The translations under genes were made by a program, and so were the position numbers. 10,103 nt of DNA, from NCBI GenBank assembly GCA_029261955.1, contig JAJDAI010000522.1:1-10103 (forward strand), read 5' to 3'. The notes under the pieces were generated by a model. That model made no database searches and was not told where the DNA came from. It saw nothing but the letters and a program-made list of their open reading frames with translations. Positions 5,205 through 10,103 of this stretch are shown here, piece by piece. Position 1 is the first letter of the stretch; every line of letters begins with the position of its first letter. Origin of the DNA: Deltaproteobacteria bacterium (GTDB taxonomy: Bacteria; Myxococcota_A; UBA796; UBA9615).

Positions 5205-8200
5205 TCCGCCTGATCCTCGCCCTGCTGCTCCTGCCCGCCGCCGCGTCCGCCGACCCGGTGCTGCAGGCCCTGGACCTGGAGCTGGCGCGCGCGACGGAGG
5301 CCCTCGGGGGCGAGGACAACCCGCCCTACTACATCGCCCTGGAGGTCATCGAGACCCGGAACCTGTCGATGCACGGCGAGGAGGGCGGGCTCCAGGGCTA
5401 CGGGCCCGACCGCACGCGCTGGGTGCACGCGGACGTGCGGGTGGGCTCGCCGACCCTGGACTCGACCCACCCCCTGCGCGACATGGGCTGGGACGACGCG
5501 CCGCCCGCCGGCACCTCGCTGGGCATGGCCGACGATCCCGCCGTGCTGCGCACCGCCATCTGGCGCGAGATCGACGCGCGCTACCGGGTGGCCGCGGACC
5601 GCTACCAGCGCGTGATCTCGGACCAGCAGCTGCTGGTGTCCGAGGACTCCGGGCCCGACCTCGCGCCGGCCGAGCCGGTGGAGGACCTGGGTCCGCTGGT
5701 CACGCTCGAGGGCATGCCGCTCAAGGAGTGGGAGGAGGCGCTGCGCCAGGCCTCCGCCGTCTTCGCCAGCTCCGAGGTCGCCCAGGATCCGTCGGTGTCC
5801 ATCTCCGCGAACGCGGAGAACCGCTGGTTCATCAGCACCGACGGCCACCGCCTGCGGCACGGCACGACCCTGCTGCGCGCGAGCATCTCCGGGGACGCGC
5901 TGGCCGAGGACGGGCAGTACCTCCAGCTGCACCGCGGCTTCGACGCCTTCGCGCCCGAGGGGCTGCCCGACGCGGACGCCCTGGAGGCCGCCGCCCGGGA
6001 GCTTCAGGAGGGCCTCGTCGCGCTGCGACAGGCCGAGCAGCAGGGGCCCTTCCGCGGCCCGGCCATCCTCTCGGGGCGGGCCTCGGCGGTCTTCTTCCAC
6101 GAGATCTTCGGCCACCGGGTCGAAGGCAGCCGCCTGCGCGAGATCGAGGACGCCCAGACCTTCCGGCACCGCGTCGGTGAAGCGATCCTGCCGCCCTTCC
6201 TGTCGGTCGTGGACGACCCGACCCAGGAGCGCGCGGCGGACGTCGACCTGCGCGGCACCTACCGCTTCGACGACGAAGGCGTGCCCGCGGAGCGCGTCAC
6301 CCTGGTCCAGGACGGCGTGCTGGAGGGCTTCCTCGAGAGCCGCTCCCCGGTGTACGCCGAGCGCAGCAACGCCCACGGACGCCGCCAGGCCGCCAACGAC
6401 GTGATCAGCCGCCAGGGAAACCTGATGGTGCTGGCCTCGCGCACGGCGCCCGACGCGGAGCTGCGGAGCCGGCTGGTGGTGGAGGCGAAGAAGCAGGGGC
6501 TGGAGTACGGCCTCTACATCGACGACATCGACGGGGGCTTCACCTTCACCGACCGGAGCATCCCCAACGCGTTCCAGATCGACGTCATCCAGGCCCGCCG
6601 GATCTTCGTGGATGGACGCCCCGACGAGTTCGTGCGGGGCGCCGATCTCATCGGCACGCCGCTCCAGACCTTCGGCCGCATCCTGCTCGCGGGCTCGCAG
6701 CCCGAGGTCTTCAACGGGACCTGCGGGGCCGAGAGCGGTTGGGTGCCGGTCAGCGCGACCTCGCCGGCGCTGCTCGTCGAGCAGATCGAGACCCAGCGCA
6801 AGCTCGTCGGTCAGGAGAAGCAGCCGCTGCTGCCGGCTCCCCGCGACCTGCCGACGACCGGCCTCCAGGCGACGCTGCACGCCATGGCGCAGCGGGCCTT
6901 GACCCTGCGGATGCCCGAGCTGCCAGCCCCCGCGCGGGTGCTCGTCGCGACGCGGGACTCGGACGCCTACAGCGTCGCGGCGGACTTCGGGTCCATCAGC
7001 CGCGCCGTCGGCTTCCCCGGCCGGCCGAGCCGGGTCGAGGTGGTGGTGGGAAACGACGCCGTCTCCAGCGCGCGCATCGACGGGGGCGGCCTCACGAGCC
7101 TGCCCGACGCCATCCAGAAGCCGCGCCTGGTGCTGGACAGCGTGCCCGCGGCCCTGTCCCGCGACCTGTGGCTGGCCTCGGACGCCAGCTACAAGGGCGC
7201 GCTCCAGCGCTACGCCTTCAAGCTGTCCAGCCGCGAGCGGATGAAGGACCAGCCGCCGCCCGACCGGGTGCCCGGCGAGCCCGTCGCGTACGTGGAGAAG
7301 GGCGCAGTCGCCCAGCTCGATCGACCCCGCCTCGAGGCCCTGGCCGCTCGCCTGTCGGCGCGCCTCGGCTCGACCCCCGGCCTCAACGTGGCGCGGGTGG
7401 AGGTCGCCGAGACCCAGGGCCGCGAGCACCTCGTCGAGACGGACGGCACCAGCATCGTGCAGCTGGACGGCTACGCGGTCATCCACGCGCGCGTCGGGAC
7501 GACGACCGACGGCGTGACCGTGCAGGACGAGCGCCAGTGGGTGGCGCGCAGCGTCGATCACCTGCCCTCCGAGGAGGCCCTCGGCGCGCAGCTGGACGCC
7601 CTGGCCCGATCCGTCGCCGCCCGGGCGAGCGCGAAGGCGGTGCCCTGGTACGAGGGGCCCGTCGTCTTCGAGGGAGTGGCCGCCGCGCAGCTCTTCCGCT
7701 ACCTGCTGGCCCCCGAGCTCCGCGGCACGCCGCCGATGCCTTCGGGCGACTCGACCTACCAGCAGCAGATCCGCGGCGGGGCGCGCCTGGGCCGCCGCGT
7801 GCTGCCCCTCGGTTGGACGCTCTTCGACGACCCGCGCGCGCTCGAGGCGCCCCTGGCCGGCGGCTACCGCTACGACCGCGAGGGCAACGCCGCCGAGCGG
7901 GTGGAGCTCGTCGTCGACGGTCGGGTGCGCGACTTCGTCATGTCCGAGGCCCCCCGCACGGACCTCTCCGGCTCCAACGGCCACGCCCGCGGCGACGTGC
8001 AGGGCTCCTGGGTCGGGCGGCTCGCGCACTGGACCGTCGCCCCGAAGAAGGCCCTGTCCGAGGGCGCCTTCACCCGCAAGGAGCGCGCGCTGCTGCGGGC
8101 ATCGGGTTCGGAGCGCATCCTCGTCGTGCGCCGCTTCGACCGGGGCTGGGAGGGCGATCTGCCCCGACCCACCGACGCCGTCTGGCGCTCCGCCGACGGG

Positions 8201-8476
8201 AGCGAGGAGCCGGTGCTGTCGCTCGAGCTGCGGGGCGTCGACCGCCGCCTGCTGCGCGACGTCGTCGCGGCCTCGGGCCAGCAGACGCTGCCCTACCTCG
8301 CCGCCTTCTCCCCCGGCGGGCGCTCGGCCTCGGTCCGTGGCCTGCCGGTGACCATCGTCGCGCCCGAGCGGGTGCTGGTGGAGGAGATCGAGGCGGTCTT
8401 TCCCGGGGCCGAGCGCGAGCCCTGGATCGTGCCGCCACCGCCGAGGGGCGTTGCACCTTCGGCCCCACTCCCCTAA
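5201..8476 (+). CDS. Secreted TldD-like metalloprotease fused to a degenerate TldE/PmbA-like half
   Basis: A 1091-residue protein with signal peptide MIRLILALLLLPAAASA, probably cut before Asp18, so it is periplasmic or secreted; E. coli TldD/TldE are cytoplasmic. GGGAG lies 5 bases before the ATG. The first half carries TldD hallmarks: FFHEIFGHRVEG (zinc motif His300, Glu301, His305), FDDEGVPAERVTL (from 356), SNAHGRRQ, and GTCGAESGWVPV with Cys508, the expected third metal ligand. Residues about 575-1085 repeat the same plan without the active site: RVLVATRDSDAYSV, SYKGALQRYAF (compare RYRVAADRYQ in half one), LFRYLLAPELRG replacing the zinc motif (Arg833, Tyr834, Pro838), YDREGNAAERVEL (from 891) and LPVTIVAPERVLVEEIE. 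Cys508 is the only cysteine. In E. coli, active TldD pairs with motif-less TldE to cut unfolded peptides; this chain seems to hold both partners. The substrate is unknown. Family call is firm; the fusion reading is by-eye alignment. Confidence 0.88.
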   Translation: MIRLILALLLLPAAASADPVLQALDLELARATEALGGEDNPPYYIALEVIETRNLSMHGEEGGLQGYGPDRTRWVHADVRVGSPTLDSTHPLRDMGWDDAPPAGTSLGMADDPAVLRTAIWREIDARYRVAADRYQRVISDQQLLVSEDSGPDLAPAEPVEDLGPLVTLEGMPLKEWEEALRQASAVFASSEVAQDPSVSISANAENRWFISTDGHRLRHGTTLLRASISGDALAEDGQYLQLHRGFDAFAPEGLPDADALEAAARELQEGLVALRQAEQQGPFRGPAILSGRASAVFFHEIFGHRVEGSRLREIEDAQTFRHRVGEAILPPFLSVVDDPTQERAADVDLRGTYRFDDEGVPAERVTLVQDGVLEGFLESRSPVYAERSNAHGRRQAANDVISRQGNLMVLASRTAPDAELRSRLVVEAKKQGLEYGLYIDDIDGGFTFTDRSIPNAFQIDVIQARRIFVDGRPDEFVRGADLIGTPLQTFGRILLAGSQPEVFNGTCGAESGWVPVSATSPALLVEQIETQRKLVGQEKQPLLPAPRDLPTTGLQATLHAMAQRALTLRMPELPAPARVLVATRDSDAYSVAADFGSISRAVGFPGRPSRVEVVVGNDAVSSARIDGGGLTSLPDAIQKPRLVLDSVPAALSRDLWLASDASYKGALQRYAFKLSSRERMKDQPPPDRVPGEPVAYVEKGAVAQLDRPRLEALAARLSARLGSTPGLNVARVEVAETQGREHLVETDGTSIVQLDGYAVIHARVGTTTDGVTVQDERQWVARSVDHLPSEEALGAQLDALARSVAARASAKAVPWYEGPVVFEGVAAAQLFRYLLAPELRGTPPMPSGDSTYQQQIRGGARLGRRVLPLGWTLFDDPRALEAPLAGGYRYDREGNAAERVELVVDGRVRDFVMSEAPRTDLSGSNGHARGDVQGSWVGRLAHWTVAPKKALSEGAFTRKERALLRASGSERILVVRRFDRGWEGDLPRPTDAVWRSADGSEEPVLSLELRGVDRRLLRDVVAASGQQTLPYLAAFSPGGRSASVRGLPVTIVAPERVLVEEIEAVFPGAEREPWIVPPPPRGVAPSAPLP

Positions 8477-8486
8477 ACGAGCGGGC

Positions 8487-9644
8487 ATGCACCGCTACAC
8501 CGCCGTCGTACCCCCTGGACTCGAGCGCCTCGCCGCTCGGGAGATCCGCGCCCTCGGCGGCGGGATCGGCAAGACCTCCGCCGACGCCGGCCGCGTCTAC
8601 TTCGAGGGGCCGGCCGACGCAGGCATGCGCGCCAACCTGCACCTGCGCATCCCCGAGCGGATCCTCCTCCCGCTGGGGCGCGTGCGGGCCCGGCACTTCG
8701 AGCCCCTGCGCCTCGCGCTGTCCGAGATGCCCTTCGAGCGTTGGCTGCCGCCGGGGCTGCCGCTGCGCATAGCCGTGAGCACCAAGGGCTGCCGCCTCTT
8801 CCACACCGACGCGCTCGAGGACTGCGTGCGCGAGGCCCTGGTCACCCGCGGTCTGCGCCACGCCGCCCCCGGCGAGGACAAGACCAAGGCGCTGCTCACC
8901 GTCGATCTGCGCGGGCAAAAGGACGAGTGGATCTGCTCCGTGGACACCACCGGCCGCCCCCTCTGGCGCCGGGGATACCGCCTGCGCACCGCCCGTGCCC
9001 CGATGCGGGAGAACCTCGCTGCGGCTTGCCTCATGGCGGCCGGCTACGACGGCGGCCCCTTCCTGGACCCCTTCTGCGGCTCCGGGACCTTCCCCATCGA
9101 GGCGGCCTGGATGGCGAGCCACCGCGCCCCGGGGCTGGACCGCCCCTTCCTCTTCGAGTCCTTCGCCGGCCACGACCCCAAGCGCTGGGCCGAGCTGATC
9201 GGCAAGGCCCGCGCCGCGATCACGGCGGACCCGCCGGTCGAGGGCTCGGACCGCTCCCAGGGCGGCGTGCAGGCTGCCCGCGAGAACGCCAAGCGCGCGG
9301 GCGTGCACATCCGACTCATCCGCCGCCGCGTCGCCGACGCCCCGGCGGGGCGTCCCCCGGGCTTCATCGTCTGCAACCCGCCCTACGGAAAGCGGGCGGA
9401 CCTGGCTGGTGACGAGGCCCCGACCGAGGACCCGACCGAAGCCCCGAGCGAGGACCCGACCGAGGATGCCACCGCCCTCTGGGCGAGCTGGGGCGAGAGC
9501 CTGCGGGCCGCGCGCCCCGGCTGGAACCTCGCCGTGGTGGCGGCCAACCCCGAGCTCGCGAAGGCCTTCGGCGCCCGCGGCAAGCCGCTGCTCCGCTTCC
9601 GCAACGGCGGGATCCCCGTCGCGCTCTGGTCCGCCGGCGCCTGA
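8487..9644 (+). CDS. THUMP-domain class I RNA methyltransferase, RlmL-like
   Basis: A 385-residue enzyme expected to make N2-methylguanine in 23S rRNA or a related RNA, using S-adenosylmethionine. The N-terminus (YTAVVPPGLERLAAREIRAL) and the following roughly 150 residues match the ferredoxin-like/THUMP RNA-binding part of the RlmL/YpsC family; GRPLWRRGYR leads into the catalytic domain. Motif I is FLDPFCGSGTFPIEAAW with Asp194; motif IV is NPPYGKR from Asn297, which binds the target amino group. It lacks the second methyltransferase (RlmK) half of E. coli RlmKL. Just after NPPY is a Glu/Asp/Pro/Thr-rich insertion encoded by a 24-base repeat. ATG 8487 is chosen because it opens the family-like N-terminus; it lies 10 bases after the protease stop with GAGCGGG just upstream. 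Upstream in-frame starts would overlap the protease gene. Confidence 0.92.
   Translation: MHRYTAVVPPGLERLAAREIRALGGGIGKTSADAGRVYFEGPADAGMRANLHLRIPERILLPLGRVRARHFEPLRLALSEMPFERWLPPGLPLRIAVSTKGCRLFHTDALEDCVREALVTRGLRHAAPGEDKTKALLTVDLRGQKDEWICSVDTTGRPLWRRGYRLRTARAPMRENLAAACLMAAGYDGGPFLDPFCGSGTFPIEAAWMASHRAPGLDRPFLFESFAGHDPKRWAELIGKARAAITADPPVEGSDRSQGGVQAARENAKRAGVHIRLIRRRVADAPAGRPPGFIVCNPPYGKRADLAGDEAPTEDPTEAPSEDPTEDATALWASWGESLRAARPGWNLAVVAANPELAKAFGARGKPLLRFRNGGIPVALWSAGA
9414..9461 (+). repeat. Two 24-bp direct repeats inside the THUMP methyltransferase gene
   Basis: Copies 9414-9437 and 9438-9461 are adjacent, in frame, and differ at 2 of 24 bases. They encode EAPTEDPT then EAPSEDPT, followed by ED. 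The acidic, proline-rich stretch (about residues 309-327) sits directly after the NPPY catalytic loop and is probably a disordered insertion. A 24-base unit keeps the frame whatever the copy number. Confidence 0.85.
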
Positions 9645-9669
9645 AATTCGGCGCTGCGGGGCGCCGCGG

Positions 9670-9698
9670 TTAGCATCGCGCCACACCCCGACTGGAGG
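9670..9698 (+). promoter_or_regulatory. Possible -10 box and ribosome binding site of the carotenoid oxygenase-like gene
   Basis: TAGCAT (9671-9676) matches the -10 consensus at four of six bases and lies in the 58-base gap after the methyltransferase gene. No good -35 box is seen at 16-18 bases upstream. GGAGG at 9694-9698, 4 bases before the ATG, is a clear Shine-Dalgarno sequence and decides the start. The gene may have its own promoter or be the last member of the operon. Confidence 0.4.
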
Positions 9699-9702
9699 CG
9701 CC

Positions 9703-10103
9703 ATGGCCCGCGTTCCGCCGATCAAGCGAAGCAAGATCCCGCAGCATCCCGAGATCCCCCAGAACTGGGGCGGGCTCTTCAACAGCCTGCGGCGTCGCGT
9801 GCCCGCGGATCACAAGCTGGCGGAGCAGGGTGAGCCCGTGACCGAGATCGAGGGCACCGTGCCGCTCGACCTCAACGGCGACTTCCTGGCCTCGGGGCCG
9901 GTGGAGTTCACGATCCTCGGGGAGCCGGTCAACTCCTGGTTCGACGGCCAGGGCGGCATCCACCGGGTCCGCCTCGACGGCGGCAAGGTCTCGGCCTGGT
10001 CCCGCATCGTGGAGAGCGCCGACTACCGCGCCGAGCAGGCCGCCGGCGTCATGGAGGTCAACCACTTCAACACCAACGCGCACAAGGCCGTCACCTTCAC
10101 GGG
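9703..10103 (+). CDS. Carotenoid oxygenase (RPE65/CCD)-like protein, N-terminal part only
   Basis: The frame runs from the ATG at 9703 to the right edge: 133 complete codons, no stop. After a Lys/Arg- and Pro-containing leader of about 45 residues, EIEGTVPLDLNGDFLASGPVEF followed by NSWFDGQGGIHRVRLDGGKV and SRIVES matches the opening blade of carotenoid cleavage dioxygenases, where the usual pattern is GxxPxxLxGxxxRNGP...HWFDGDGMIH. These enzymes use a non-haem iron held by four histidines to split carotenoids or related polyenes and stilbenes. None of those ligands can be confirmed in the part seen, so activity is unproved. The usual RNGPNP turn is changed to LASGPVEF. No signal peptide is evident. 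It may be expressed separately from the operon upstream. Family call rests on about 60 residues. Confidence 0.6.
   Translation, partial: MARVPPIKRSKIPQHPEIPQNWGGLFNSLRRRVPADHKLAEQGEPVTEIEGTVPLDLNGDFLASGPVEFTILGEPVNSWFDGQGGIHRVRLDGGKVSAWSRIVESADYRAEQAAGVMEVNHFNTNAHKAVTFT

Noticed and set aside
4991..8488. A minus-strand open frame of 1165 codons
   Set aside because: It is antisense to the TldD-like gene, has low-complexity Arg/Gly/Ala/Val composition, and spans several real genes.
9649..9666. Hairpin CGGCGC/GCGCCG after the THUMP methyltransferase as a terminator
   Set aside because: The stem is only six pairs with a six-base loop and no T-run follows. Such palindromes are expected by chance in this GC-rich DNA.

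Overview
The DNA is very GC-rich, and most third codon positions are G or C. It looks like an uncultured deltaproteobacterial or Myxococcota-type genome. Pointers to this are the Asp4-Ser-Ala linker in a lipoprotein, secreted TldD-like proteins, and RNA methyltransferases of the type common in that group. This placement is inference, because no rRNA or other marker lies in the window. No mobile element, CRISPR array, tRNA or rRNA was seen.

Layout. Two genes point left. A B12-binding-type radical SAM protein (1-1929) runs off the left edge. Upstream of it, on the same strand, is a lipoprotein with a thioredoxin-like domain (1952-2725). An in-frame TGA at 2290-2288 interrupts that reading frame. 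The frame continues with the matching rest of the redoxin domain, reads U-S-Y-C across the TGA, and has a stem-loop of bacterial SECIS shape directly after it. I annotate one selenoprotein rather than a frameshift, a pseudogene or two genes. This is the main discovery in the window. A 128-base divergent region follows, with two overlapping inverted repeats and promoter-like elements.

Rightward genes. These form a tight block: a small protein with a CC-x3-C-x2-C motif (2854-3180), an RluA-type pseudouridine synthase (3214-3861), an RsmB/NOP-type RNA m5C methyltransferase (3861-5204), a secreted 1091-residue TldD-like metalloprotease (5201-8476), and a THUMP/RlmL-type RNA methyltransferase (8487-9644). 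Gaps are 33 bases or less and two junctions overlap, so this is probably one operon. A carotenoid oxygenase-like gene (9703 to the right edge) follows with its own Shine-Dalgarno sequence.

How they fit. Three RNA-modifying enzymes are interleaved with an envelope protease. The protease looks like a head-to-tail fusion of an active TldD-like half and a degenerate TldE/PmbA-like half. It has one cysteine in the whole chain, at the position expected for the third metal ligand. The Sec-containing redoxin is predicted to be an outer-membrane-directed lipoprotein whose redox domain sits on a long acidic spacer. The proteins it serves are unknown.
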